Below, piece after piece: positions 14,563 through 22,130 of a stretch of 35,268 bases of DNA. Every line of letters begins with the position of its first letter. The first letter of the stretch is position 1. Position numbers and translations under genes: made by a program. The stretch is from Verrucomicrobiota bacterium (GTDB lineage Bacteria; Verrucomicrobiota; Verrucomicrobiia; Limisphaerales; AV2), in the NCBI GenBank assembly GCA_003219345.1, contig QHOP01000302.1, forward strand, positions 1-35,268, read 5' to 3'. The notes under the pieces are model-generated. The model worked only from the letters and a program-made list of their open reading frames with translations, ran no database searches and was not told the DNA's origin.

Positions 14563-15312
14563 TTACGGCTTCGCTGGTTCGGCGTTCCAAACCTTGATGT
14601 CGTCGAAGTAGCCGTCTTTGCCGGCGACGCCCAGTTCTATCTTCGACTTGGTCGCGTGACCGATGCCCGAGGATTTCAGGTAAGCGGCAGGGTTGCCGTC
14701 GAGGGCCACGCGCATTTCTTCGCCAACGGTCTCGACGACGAGCGTGTGCCACTTGCCGCTCTCGACCTTCGCAGGATACGTCACCTGGCGACCAGCGAGG
14801 AGCCTGGCGCGTTCGGCTTTCTTCGTCGGGTCCTGGCTCATCGCGTAAATGTCATTGCGCATGTTGCCGTCGCGCTCGTCGATGATCGTCACGCCGTTCG
14901 TCCGCACCTGCGCGCGGCAAAGGTGTCCGTAATGCGAGCCGGTGTATTTGCGGTCGTCGAACTCCACGTCCATCATCGTGGCGCCTTCCAAACGGATCTT
15001 CACTTCGACGACGCTGTCCTTGGTGGGGATCTCCAGACCGTGAACGGCGGCGTGCGCGGTAATGGCGGGTTTGCCATCGGCAGCGGGAACGTTTTTGTCG
15101 CGGGTCTGCATACCCTTCAATGAGCCCTTTTCGAAGGCGAAGGTGTCCACGACCCGGTGCCAGGGCTTCGCGGGCGTGGCGCTCTCGAAGTCATCGGAAA
15201 AAAGGAGCTCCTTCTTCCTGGCGATGGATTCGGCCGGGACGGGGGACAGCTCCGCCGCAAAGGCGGCCGTGGTGATGAGCGAAAGAGTGGTGAAGATGAA
15301 GCGTGTGTTCAT
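14563..15312 (-). CDS. Secreted laminin-G-like/DUF1080-like domain protein
   Basis: A 249-residue exported protein. Residues 1-20 are a classical signal peptide ('TRFIFTTLSLITTAAFAAEL', cleavage probably after AFA). The mature part begins 'LLFSDDFES' and contains 'WHRVVDTFAFEKGSLKGMQT', 'HYGHLCRAQVRTNG', 'GKWHTLVVETVGEEMRVALD' and 'GYFDDIKVWNA', a concanavalin-like jelly roll close to DUF1080 (3-keto-disaccharide hydrolase) and similar domains that are greatly expanded in Planctomycetes and Verrucomicrobia. It probably binds or cleaves a carbohydrate outside the cytoplasm. It is divergent from the lactonase gene. Confidence 0.8.
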   Translation of the reverse strand: MNTRFIFTTLSLITTAAFAAELSPVPAESIARKKELLFSDDFESATPAKPWHRVVDTFAFEKGSLKGMQTRDKNVPAADGKPAITAHAAVHGLEIPTKDSVVEVKIRLEGATMMDVEFDDRKYTGSHYGHLCRAQVRTNGVTIIDERDGNMRNDIYAMSQDPTKKAERARLLAGRQVTYPAKVESGKWHTLVVETVGEEMRVALDGNPAAYLKSSGIGHATKSKIELGVAGKDGYFDDIKVWNAEPAKP

Positions 15313-15440
15313 AAGATGTCAGGTTCGGGCGGGATGTTTGATCCCTGTCCTGCCCTTGGCAAGCACAAGTGGCGGCGTCTTTTCACCGGAAGCTGTTTGT
15401 CTCGACCATGCTGCTGATTGCCTTTACCGTTCGACCAACC

Positions 15441-16730
15441 ATGCAACATCCTCCCAACATGATTCCGCCGGGCGTTTCCCGGCGCGCGTTTTTGAAGGCT
15501 TCCTCTGCGCTGGCAGCGGGCGCACCGCTGCTGGCGGGTTTGCTCAAGGCGCAATCGGCCGAAGCCAGGGGGCCGCTCATAGCCTACGTGGGCACCTTCA
15601 GTTCGCCTCTCCGCGATGTGCTGCCGACGCAGGTGGATTTGCCTCCCGGAAATGGACGGGGCATTCACCTGTTCCGGGTGAATCGCACCACCGGAGTCAT
15701 GATACCGAACGGCATCTATGAGCTGGAGACGAGCCCGAGCTGCCTGGCTTTGAATGCCGCCGGGACTCGCCTGTATTCCGCGAACGAAACGGACCGAGTA
15801 GGCGACGGCAAAGAGGGAACGGTCAGCGCCTTTGCCATCAATCGAGCCGACGGGCAGTTGAAACTGCTCAACACCGTTCGTTCCGGTGGTGAAGGTCCCA
15901 CCTATGTGAGCGCGCATCCGTCCGGACGATTCCTTCTGGTGGCCAATTATTTCTCCGGATCCGTGGCGGTGTTGCCGATCCTGCCTGACGGCAGCGTGGG
16001 GGCCGCCACCGACATCAAGAAGGATGCCGGAAAGCTGGGACCCACCAAGGCGACGAATGCTCCTTCCGGAAGTTTCGCCATCAGCGGCCACGACCGCACG
16101 CACGCTCACATGATCCAGGCCGATCCCTCGGGGCGCTTCGTCCTGCACGTCGATCTGGGCTTGGATCAAATCTTTGTCTGGAAGTTCGACCAGCAGAAGG
16201 GCGTGCTCACTCCGAATGATCCCGCCGCGATCTCGCTGCCGCCGGGAGACGGGCCGCGGCATTTCCACTTCCACCCGAATGGACGCTGGTTCTATTCCAT
16301 TCAGGAAGAAGCCTCGAACATCGTCCTGTTCGACTACGACGCCGGGAAGGGACGGCTCGCCGCGCGGCAGACCATCTCCAGCCTGCCGCCTGGATTCACC
16401 GGCAGCAATTTCTGCTCCGAGATACTGGTTTCCGCTGATGGCCGGTTCGTCTATGCGGGCAACCGCCTGCACGACAGCATTGGGATCTTCGCCGTCGGCA
16501 AAAACGGCGGGCTGACCTTCGTGGGTGAGGAATGGACGCGGGGGAACTACCCGCGCAGCTTTAACTTCGACCCCACCGGCCAGTTCCTTTACTCCTGCAA
16601 TCAGCGCGGCGACAACATCGCCGCCTTCCGCGTGGATCGCAAAACGGGCGGCCTGGCCTTCACCGGCCATTACACCCCCGTCGGCAATCCGTCGATCATC
16701 GTCTTCCTCGATCTCGCGAAGGCGGGATAA
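15441..16730 (+). CDS. Secreted 6-phosphogluconolactonase-like beta-propeller (lactonase, PF10282)
   Basis: About 429 residues. A twin-arginine signal 'SRRAFLKASSALAAGAPLLA' lies near the N-terminus; the mature protein starts 'LIAYVGTFSS'. Repeating blades of a seven-bladed propeller follow ('SPSCLALNAAGTRLYSANET', 'GPTYVSAHPSGRFLLVANYF', 'GPRHFHFHPNGRWFYSIQEE', 'YPRSFNFDPTGQFLYSCNQR'). The family includes 6-phosphogluconolactonase Pgl of E. coli, but Tat-exported members probably act on other lactones or are binding proteins. The start is uncertain: 15369 is the longest frame and 15441 gives a normal Tat n-region. It shares an intergenic region with the divergent laminin-G-like gene. Confidence 0.9.
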   Translation: MQHPPNMIPPGVSRRAFLKASSALAAGAPLLAGLLKAQSAEARGPLIAYVGTFSSPLRDVLPTQVDLPPGNGRGIHLFRVNRTTGVMIPNGIYELETSPSCLALNAAGTRLYSANETDRVGDGKEGTVSAFAINRADGQLKLLNTVRSGGEGPTYVSAHPSGRFLLVANYFSGSVAVLPILPDGSVGAATDIKKDAGKLGPTKATNAPSGSFAISGHDRTHAHMIQADPSGRFVLHVDLGLDQIFVWKFDQQKGVLTPNDPAAISLPPGDGPRHFHFHPNGRWFYSIQEEASNIVLFDYDAGKGRLAARQTISSLPPGFTGSNFCSEILVSADGRFVYAGNRLHDSIGIFAVGKNGGLTFVGEEWTRGNYPRSFNFDPTGQFLYSCNQRGDNIAAFRVDRKTGGLAFTGHYTPVGNPSIIVFLDLAKAG

Positions 16731-16732
16731 CT

Positions 16733-17194
16733 TCATCGCGGACCAGCCTGACGCCGACCTTCATCCAAATCGATGAATTCAAACATCGTCTGCACCGTGC
16801 CTGGAGGCAGACCAATCTCCGCCAGCCGCTCATGCAATCGCTGCGTCCCGGCATCGCGCCAGCCGTATTTGGTCATGAATCCATTCCACACTTCGATTTC
16901 CTCCTCACTCGGCTGACGGCCATGCACGAACGCCCACGCGAGCAACTCCTCATCGCTGCCGCCTTTAAGAGTTTCCGCTTCGAACGCTGCGTAATCAATG
17001 TGCAGGAACTTGCAGCAGCGCGAGTCAAAACTCCGCTTCGAGGCAGTGCCCCGTGTCGCCTGCCATGCCTCCGGCAATTTCCCCGCCGCCGCAAGCCGGA
17101 TCTTGTCCAGCATGCGACCGAAATAAACGATGCCCTTGACCTGATCGAACGGGCTGCGAAGTCCGGGAATGAGGGTCGGGTATGATAGCGCCAT
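16733..17194 (-). CDS. DUF5069 domain protein
   Basis: A 153-residue protein with DUF5069 signatures: 'PGLRSPFDQVKGIVYFGRML', 'DKIRLAAAGKLPEAW', 'FDSRCCKFLHIDYAAFEA', 'GGSDEELLAWAFVHG' and 'WNGFMTKYGWRD'. This family is found mainly in Verrucomicrobia, Planctomycetes and Acidobacteria and has no assigned function. The track start at 17209 is replaced by MALSYPTLIPG at 17194. Predicted cytoplasmic, helical. The stop lies 2 bp from the convergent lactonase stop. Confidence 0.88.
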   Translation of the reverse strand: MALSYPTLIPGLRSPFDQVKGIVYFGRMLDKIRLAAAGKLPEAWQATRGTASKRSFDSRCCKFLHIDYAAFEAETLKGGSDEELLAWAFVHGRQPSEEEIEVWNGFMTKYGWRDAGTQRLHERLAEIGLPPGTVQTMFEFIDLDEGRRQAGPR

Positions 17195-17253
17195 GCGGCA
17201 GTAGAGCATGGCTGAATCGAGCGCGCAAGTGAACCATAGGCTCGACTCTACAT

Positions 17254-17340
17254 CAAATCAGGACACTGCCGGCGAGTTGGCTCGATGAATCGGCGCACAG
17301 CGCCGACGCTACAACCAAATCAGGACACTGCCAACTCGCC
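17254..17340. repeat. Direct-plus-inverted repeat element (CAAATCAGGACACTGCC)
   Basis: CAAATCAGGACACTGCC occurs at 17254-17270 and 17316-17332. GGCGAGTTGG (17271-17280) is the exact reverse complement of CCAACTCGCC (17331-17340), and between them CGGCGC-ACA-GCGCCG forms a tight hairpin. The gene-free stretch 17195-17507 otherwise shows nothing recognisable beyond the promoter region of the next gene. Confidence 0.65.
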
Positions 17341-17507
17341 TGCGCTGGAGCTGGCTTGTTTGGAATTCTGTTTCCCGTCATGTTCGCCACGGTGCTTTGG
17401 TGAGCAGTTTCCTGCGGACCAGCCATTGGCCGCGCGAATTCTTTGCGATTAATGTCCTGAATCAATCACTCCGTTCGTCGTAATGATGAAAAACGAAAAC
17501 AAAAAAT

Positions 17508-17969
17508 ATGACAACAAACAACACAAACACCGTTCGACTTCATCGAGTGCTCCGCGCGACGCAGGAGCGAGTTTATCGGGCGTTCCTGGATGCGGACGCG
17601 ATGGCCAAGTGGCTTCCACCGAATGGATTTACGGGCGAGGTCGATCACTTGGACGCTAAAGTCGGCGGCACATACAAGATGTCGTTCACGAATTTCACCA
17701 CCGGCAAGAGCCACTCCTTCGGCGGAACGTATCTGGAGCTGAAGCCCCGCGAGCGCATCCGCTACACGGACAAGTTCGACGATCCGAATCTCGCGGGAGA
17801 AATGCAGACGACGATCATCTTGAAGCAGGTATTCTGCGGAACTGATTTGAACATCACGCAGGAAGGAATCCCCGCGGCCATTCCCGCCGAGGCGTGCTAT
17901 CTCGGCTGGCAGGAATCACTGACCCTGTTGGCCAAACTGGTCGAGGCTGAAATACCCGACCAGCAGTGA
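17508..17969 (+). CDS. SRPBCC/AHSA1-domain protein
   Basis: A 153-residue START-like helix-grip protein of the AHSA1 (activator of Hsp90 ATPase homologue) group. Hallmarks are 'RVLRATQERVYRAFLDADAM', 'AKWLPPNGFTGEVDHLDAKV', 'GGTYKMSFTNFTTG', 'SFGGTYLELKPRERIRYTDK' and the C-terminal 'CYLGWQESLTLLAKLVEAEI'. It has a hydrophobic cavity that should bind a small ligand; in bacteria such genes often pair with ArsR regulators, but none is seen here. Full length, start at 17508. Confidence 0.92.
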   Translation: MTTNNTNTVRLHRVLRATQERVYRAFLDADAMAKWLPPNGFTGEVDHLDAKVGGTYKMSFTNFTTGKSHSFGGTYLELKPRERIRYTDKFDDPNLAGEMQTTIILKQVFCGTDLNITQEGIPAAIPAEACYLGWQESLTLLAKLVEAEIPDQQ

Positions 17970-18011
17970 AATCCTTTGAAGCTGAGCGGGTGACGCTCCG
18001 CCCTCACACGC

Positions 18012-18473
18012 TTAACTCTTCGGCGGCCATTCCACGCCGGCCAATTCCTTTGGCAATTGTTTCGGGTCAACCGGATAAATCCGCGACATGTCTGACTTGG
18101 TCTTTGCGTCGGGCAGGAATTCCACTTCCTCCGGCGCGCCCACGATGAGCCAGAGCATCTCGGCGTCGGTGTCGTTGAACACCTAGCGCAACTGGTCCGG
18201 CCCGGCCAGCACGCCGCCGTAGCGCGGCACGGTCAACGTCTCATCGCCCACGCGCAGGCGGCCCGTGCCTTCCAGCACGAAATAAAACTCCTCCGCGCGG
18301 GTGCGCTTGTGCAGCGCGTTCGCGCTTCTGGGCGGCAACCGCCAGAGCCGCGCGCCGAGATTCTCGCTTCCGGTGCGCTCCAGATAATCCGCGTTCGGGA
18401 TGCGCATCAGGTTGGAGGGCCGCCAGTGCAGGTCGCCCGGCGTGATGAGGTGGTAACCTTGGATGCGTTTCAT
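18012..18473 (-). pseudogene. Cupin-domain protein interrupted by an in-frame amber codon
   Basis: Minus-strand reading from MKRIQGYHL (18473) gives a cupin ('ALHKRTRAEEFYFVLEGTGR', 'VPRYGGVLAGPDQLR') to a TAG at 18183-18185. The same frame then continues without any shift for 57 codons ('VFNDTDAEMLWLIVGAPEEV' ... 'GVEWPPKS') to TAA at 18012-18014. The interrupted position is where cupins of this type usually have Gln before 'VFND', so a single CAG to TAG change explains it. Full length would be about 153 residues. The track lists only the N-terminal part. It is either a very young pseudogene, a sequencing error, or a read-through codon. Confidence 0.85.
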
Positions 18474-18512
18474 GAATTTCCGAGAGGTCGCGAGACGCGG
18501 TCTGAGCAAAAT

Positions 18513-19088
18513 TTAGACCCTGAGCGAGCCGCGGAACGCCCTGGCGCTATAGTAAGACTGCGCACCGTTGTGACCCACGAAGACGCGGCCGTAGCGGCGC
18601 TCACAATAGAGCGCGCCGCCGAGTTTTCTAATATCAGAAGGTGTTTTCACCCAGCTCGACGTCTTTGTATCGAAATTTCCGAGTTTTTGCAGCTCTCGAT
18701 ATTCTTCTTCCGTTAAAAGCTCAATGCGCATGGCCGCTGCCATATCAATGGCCTTATTTTTCGGTTTATGTTCTTTCCTGGACTCCAGCCCTTCACGGTC
18801 GTAACAAACGCTGGTGCGGCCTTTAGGACTTTCCGCTGAACAATCAAAAAAGATGTATTCGCCTGTCTTTTTATCATGACCAACCATATCCGGCTCACCG
18901 CCGGTTCTTTCCATTTCATTGAGTGACCACAGCTTTTCAGCATTCGCTTCCAGCTTTGCTTGGACTTTAGCCCACTTAAGACCTTTATGGCGGTTCAGGT
19001 TTTTCTCAAAACGGGCTTTCAATGCTCTGAGCAGTTCATCACGTTGTTTTGGGGACAACTGCTTTTTATTGCTAGTGATGTTCTTCAT
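18513..19088 (-). CDS. DUF4256 family protein
   Basis: A 191-residue cytoplasmic protein. 'LLRALKARFEKNLNRHKGLK', 'LWSLNEMERTGGEPDMVGHD', 'YIFFDCSAESPKGRTSVCYD', 'AAAMRIELLTEEEYRELQKL', 'DTKTSSWVKTPSDIRKLGGA' and 'RRYGRVFVGHNGAQSYYSAR' match the DUF4256 family, which has no established function. The length is normal and the start (19088) is clear. Base composition is more AT-rich than the neighbours, which suggests horizontal acquisition. The broken cupin lies 40 bp downstream on the same strand. Confidence 0.88.
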   Translation of the reverse strand: MKNITSNKKQLSPKQRDELLRALKARFEKNLNRHKGLKWAKVQAKLEANAEKLWSLNEMERTGGEPDMVGHDKKTGEYIFFDCSAESPKGRTSVCYDREGLESRKEHKPKNKAIDMAAAMRIELLTEEEYRELQKLGNFDTKTSSWVKTPSDIRKLGGALYCERRYGRVFVGHNGAQSYYSARAFRGSLRV

Positions 19089-19169
19089 ACTTTTACTTCA
19101 AGCGTATCGGCCAACTTTTCTATTGTCGCAAGGGGATGAGTCCCCACAGGATTCAACTCAGCACGAGGT

Positions 19170-19331
19170 TCAGGCAGGTTTCTCCACCACTTTGCCATCC
19201 TGCCAGACAATCACGGGCAGCTTCAGTGCACGGTGTTCAGATCTAGACCTAACGTTCCGCGCTGCTCGGCGAAAAGCACGTTCGGCCCGAATCACGAACG
19301 CCGGAGTCTTTGAGGCCTTGCTGGTTCTCAC
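19170..19331 (-). CDS. 53-residue microprotein, third gene of the nucleotidyltransferase operon
   Basis: Not in the ORF track. The GTG start overlaps the TGA of the preceding small gene (GTGA, 19331-19328), which suggests translational coupling. The product is highly basic: an Arg/Ala-rich helix 'FVIRAERAFRRAARNVRSRS' followed by a predicted beta hairpin 'LPVIVWQDGKVVEKPA' at the very C-terminus. Small proteins with a helix and a 'hVVWxxGKVV' ending are often found next to minimal nucleotidyltransferases or in toxin-antitoxin-like pairs in these phyla (recollection, not checked). No domain name can be given. It may be an antitoxin-like or nucleic-acid-binding partner of the enzyme encoded two genes upstream. 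Confidence 0.65.
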   Translation of the reverse strand: MRTSKASKTPAFVIRAERAFRRAARNVRSRSEHRALKLPVIVWQDGKVVEKPA

Positions 19332-19468
19332 TTGCCTGAAGGGTGACCCGAAATCTGTCGAGCGGCGCGACGCGGGAAAGTCTTTGCGAGACGAATCAGT
19401 TGCGCCACCTTGCGGATTTTTTCCGCAAACGGTTCGCGAGCGAGTTTTTGGCGCATCTCCGGTTTCAT
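19328..19468 (-). CDS. 46-residue microprotein, second gene of the nucleotidyltransferase operon
   Basis: Not in the ORF track. Its ATG (19468) overlaps the TGA of the nucleotidyltransferase gene as ATGA, and its own TGA overlaps the next GTG. The product is basic and largely helical: 'MKPEMRQKLAREPFAEKIRK' then 'VAQLIRLAKTFPRRAARQIS'. The coupling and codon structure argue that it is real. The likely role is a small partner protein binding the nucleotidyltransferase; no known domain was recognised. Confidence 0.7.
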   Translation of the reverse strand: MKPEMRQKLAREPFAEKIRKVAQLIRLAKTFPRRAARQISGHPSGK

Positions 19469-19977
19469 ATCTTCGGCAACTTCAGTTTATGCCGTTGCAG
19501 CACGTTTTCCAAATAGGTTTTGTCGAGGTCAGCCTGTCGGAGCAGTTGCTCAATGCGCGCCTTGTCCTTCGCACGCCCCACGCTGGCGGCGATGGCCACG
19601 ATGTGTTCGGCGCGAAAAACTTTGGCAGGCACGCCTTCGTAATCAATTCGTTCGGCTTCGCGCACGGCTTCCTCGGCCAGGCCGCCGGCGGCGAGAAACT
19701 GGACCGGAAATCCGCGCACCAGAAGGTGTTCGCGCTCGACTTGCCAACCTTGTGATTGAAGATGGCTGGAGATGGCCGGGACGCCGGCAGTCAGGCCTTT
19801 GTCTTTCGAGATGAAGAAAATGTCCGCGTCGTAAGTCGTGAACGGCTCCACGTAGTAAATAGCCGCCAGCGCGCCGCCGAGCGCCCAGTCTTCAATCAGA
19901 CCTGCGGCCACCAATTCATTCGCAGCGCGGAAGACATCGGCCAACGGCAAGCTGTCGGATGGCTCATTGATTGCCAT
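19465..19977 (-). CDS. Minimal nucleotidyltransferase-fold protein (AbiEii/MenT-like)
   Basis: A 170-residue protein with the Pol-beta-type nucleotidyltransferase core: 'EDWALGGALAAIYYVEPFTT' (G34-G35) and 'TYDADIFF' (metal ligands D50 and D52), then 'SHLQSQGWQVEREHLLVRGF', 'EAERIDYEGVPAKVFRAEHI' and a helical C-terminus 'IEQLLRQADLDKTYLENVLQ'. It should transfer a nucleotide to a protein, RNA or small molecule; AbiEii and MenT toxins of this fold modify tRNA or proteins. The start MAINEPSDS (19977) is used because the longer track frame reads through a repeat. It is the first gene of a tight three-gene operon with 4-base overlaps. Whether it is a toxin is inference. Confidence 0.82.
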   Translation of the reverse strand: MAINEPSDSLPLADVFRAANELVAAGLIEDWALGGALAAIYYVEPFTTYDADIFFISKDKGLTAGVPAISSHLQSQGWQVEREHLLVRGFPVQFLAAGGLAEEAVREAERIDYEGVPAKVFRAEHIVAIAASVGRAKDKARIEQLLRQADLDKTYLENVLQRHKLKLPKI

Positions 19978-20013
19978 GACTGTTGAGTAACAAGATTCGT
20001 GTCCGAAAGCGAG

Positions 20014-20110
20014 TCGCAGCAGCTTCGCCAGCCGGGACGCGTGGGAATGAACTCGACCGAGTGGAACTGCGGACGTTGCTGCGGCTAATAGAGCTGCGCT
20101 CCGGACCGGG
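20014..20110. repeat. CGCAGCAGCTTCG...CGTTGCTGCGGCT repeat, copy 1
   Basis: Begins CGCAGCAGCTTCGCCAGCC and continues through GGAATGAACTCGA and GGACGTTGCTGCGGCT to ACCGGGCC. A second copy is at 20495-20600, and a third copy of the first ~30 bp is at 20625-20656. The head and the TTGCTGCG segment are partly complementary. It forms the upstream region of the nucleotidyltransferase operon. Confidence 0.7.
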
Positions 20111-20144
20111 CCTCTGCGAAGCGCAGCGGAACCGCTCGGTGTTC

Positions 20145-20438
20145 TCAAGGACGAAATTCAACTGCTGACTTTTTCAAGCGGTCGCGATCCAGATTCTGAA
20201 GCGATCGCACGATGGTTCGATAAAGTGTTTCGCCGAGCGCAAATCCCTCCAAAGCTCCTTCGCCCTTAACGATTCTAATTAGCGAGTCCTTCTTCTCGTC
20301 GGAAACGGTAATCGCCAAATGGGTTCGAAGATTTTCGCGGCATTCAATGTCCGCGAAGATACAGTAGTAAGCTGAACGAAGAGATAGGTTGCTATTGACC
20401 GAATAAGTGTCTGCCGGCGTGGCAAGAATCGGAAACAC
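20145..20438 (-). pseudogene. Hypothetical ORF or gene fragment between repeat copies
   Basis: A 97-codon frame opening with GTG only two codons after an in-frame stop. The sequence looks protein-like ('LSLRSAYYCIFADIECRENL', 'HLAITVSDEKKDSLIRIVKG', 'LYRTIVRSLQNLDRDRLKKS') and has a more balanced composition than shadow ORFs, but no domain is recognised. It lies between two copies of a dispersed repeat, so it may be a passenger gene or the truncated end of a longer one. Confidence 0.35.
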
Positions 20439-20494
20439 GGATGTTCAGAACACCTGACTGAGGTCAAGCGCAGCATGAAGCGCCAGTCTGCTAC

Positions 20495-20656
20495 TCGCAG
20501 CAGCTTCGGCAGCCCGGAGGCATTGGAATGAATTCGAGCGTGTGGGACTGCCGACGTTGCTGCGGCTGGTCTTCGACACGGCCGCGCTCCGCCACCGGGC
20601 CGCGACTGTGCGCAAAACGTCGGTCGCAGCAACTTCGCCAATCGGAAACGCGTGCG
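20495..20656. repeat. CGCAGCAGCTTCG...CGTTGCTGCGGCT repeat, copy 2 plus head of copy 3
   Basis: 20495-20600 aligns with 20014-20110 (CGCAGCAGCTTCGGCAGCCC, GGAATGAATTCGAGCG, CGACGTTGCTGCGGCT). 20625-20656 repeats the head (CGCAGCAACTTCGCCAATCG). No gene is seen in 20439-20686. Confidence 0.65.
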
Positions 20657-20686
20657 AAAAAAATTAAAGGGTCTCGTGGTCTCGCA

Positions 20687-22120
20687 TCAGGCGAGCAAGT
20701 CTTTGACGACGTTGCCCGCCACGTTGGTCAGGCGCAGGTCGAGCCCCTGGAATTTCACCGTGAGCCGTTTGTGGTCGATGCCGAGCAGGTGCAGGATCGT
20801 GGCGTGCAGATCGTGCACGTGGACGATATTTTCCACCGCGTTGTAGCCGAGTTCGTCCGTCGCTCCGTAAGTGAGTCCGCCCTTGACGCCGCCGCCGCAC
20901 AGGAACATCGAGAAGCCTTTCATGTGATGGTCGCGACCCGGCCCACCTTTGTCTTTCTGGGCCATCGGCGTCCGGCCAAATTCGCCGCCCCAGATAATGA
21001 GCGTGTCGTCGAGCATGCCTCGTTGCTTCAGGTCCTGGATGAGGGCCGCAGTGGCGCGGTCCACGTGAGCCGCGTTCTGGCGGATGAATTTGACGAGGTC
21101 GTTGTGATGGTCCCAGTCGCGATGGTAAAGCTGGATGAACCGCACCCCGCGTTCGGCGAGGCGGCGCGCAAGGAGGCAGTTGGAAGCGAACGTGCCATCG
21201 CCCGGTTGGCAGCCGTAAAGGTCGAGGATGTGTTTCGGTTCGTTGGCCACGTCCATCAGGCCGGGCACGGAGGTTTGCATCCGAAAAGCCATTTCGTATT
21301 GCGCGATGCGGGTGGCAATCTCCGGATCGTCCACGATGCTCCGCTGCGAGCGGTTCAGCGATTGCACGGCCGTGACGAGGTCGTGTTGTTGGGCCTCGCT
21401 GACGCCGGGGGGACGGTTGAGATAGAGGACCGGGTCGCCTTTGGACTGCAAATGCACGCCCTGAAATTGTCCGGGCAGAAAGCCGCTGTGCCACATGCGC
21501 GTCGAGATGGGCTGCGGGCTGCGGCCCTCGGTGGAGGTCAGCACGACGAAGCCGGGTAAATTCTCGCTCTCGCTGCCGAGGCCGTACAACACCCAGGAAC
21601 CCATCGAAGGCCGCCCCGAAATGGTCGTGCCGGTGTTCATGAGCGTGTGCGCCGGATCGTGGTTGATGGCATCGGTGACCATCGAGCGGATGATGCAGAG
21701 GTCGTCGGCCACAGTGCCGATATGCGGAAACAGTTCGCTGATTTCCTGGCCCGACCGTCCGTGTCGCGAAAAGGCAAACTGCGGCGCAAAACAAGCCAAG
21801 TCCTGACCTTGAAGCTGGGCGACTTGCTGTCCTTTGGTGAATGACTCGGGCATCGGTTGCCCGTGCAGTTTGGCGAGCTGCGGTTTGTTATCGAACGTCT
21901 CCAGGTGCGACGGTCCGCCCGACATGTAAAGGAAGATGACCCGCCGGGCACGCGGCGGATGATGTGGCGGATTCACCACGCCCGTCCAGCGGGCCTTCGA
22001 GGTAACTGCGCTTCGCACGAGGCCGGGGTTCAACAGGCTCGCCAGCGCCATCAGGCCGAGACCGGAGCGACCGAGAAATGCCCGGCGATTAATCGCGAGC
22101 GTTGACGGAACCGACTGCAT
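20687..22120 (-). CDS. DUF1501 family exported protein (copy 2 of tandem pair)
   Basis: About 477 residues. A Tat signal 'INRRAFLGRSGLGLMALASL' is followed by the DUF1501 core: 'VIFLYMSGGPSHLETFDNKP' (metal site of the alkaline phosphatase/sulfatase-like superfamily), 'ICIIRSMVTDAINHDPAHTL', 'FASNCLLARRLAERGVRFIQ', 'YHRDWDHHNDL', 'IIWGGEFGRTP' and a C-terminal 'HLLGIDHKRLTVKFQGLDLR'. The family is nearly confined to Planctomycetes and Verrucomicrobia and is usually encoded next to PSCyt1/DUF1549/DUF1553 genes; the reaction is unknown. The start MQSVPST (22120) lies 10 bp after the stop of the upstream paralogue. Last gene of a three-gene operon. Confidence 0.93.
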   Translation of the reverse strand: MQSVPSTLAINRRAFLGRSGLGLMALASLLNPGLVRSAVTSKARWTGVVNPPHHPPRARRVIFLYMSGGPSHLETFDNKPQLAKLHGQPMPESFTKGQQVAQLQGQDLACFAPQFAFSRHGRSGQEISELFPHIGTVADDLCIIRSMVTDAINHDPAHTLMNTGTTISGRPSMGSWVLYGLGSESENLPGFVVLTSTEGRSPQPISTRMWHSGFLPGQFQGVHLQSKGDPVLYLNRPPGVSEAQQHDLVTAVQSLNRSQRSIVDDPEIATRIAQYEMAFRMQTSVPGLMDVANEPKHILDLYGCQPGDGTFASNCLLARRLAERGVRFIQLYHRDWDHHNDLVKFIRQNAAHVDRATAALIQDLKQRGMLDDTLIIWGGEFGRTPMAQKDKGGPGRDHHMKGFSMFLCGGGVKGGLTYGATDELGYNAVENIVHVHDLHATILHLLGIDHKRLTVKFQGLDLRLTNVAGNVVKDLLA

Positions 22121-22130
22121 CAGATTCGGC

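Noticed and set aside
15309-16736. Minus-strand ORF of 475 codons
   Set aside because: Antisense shadow of the beta-propeller lactonase.
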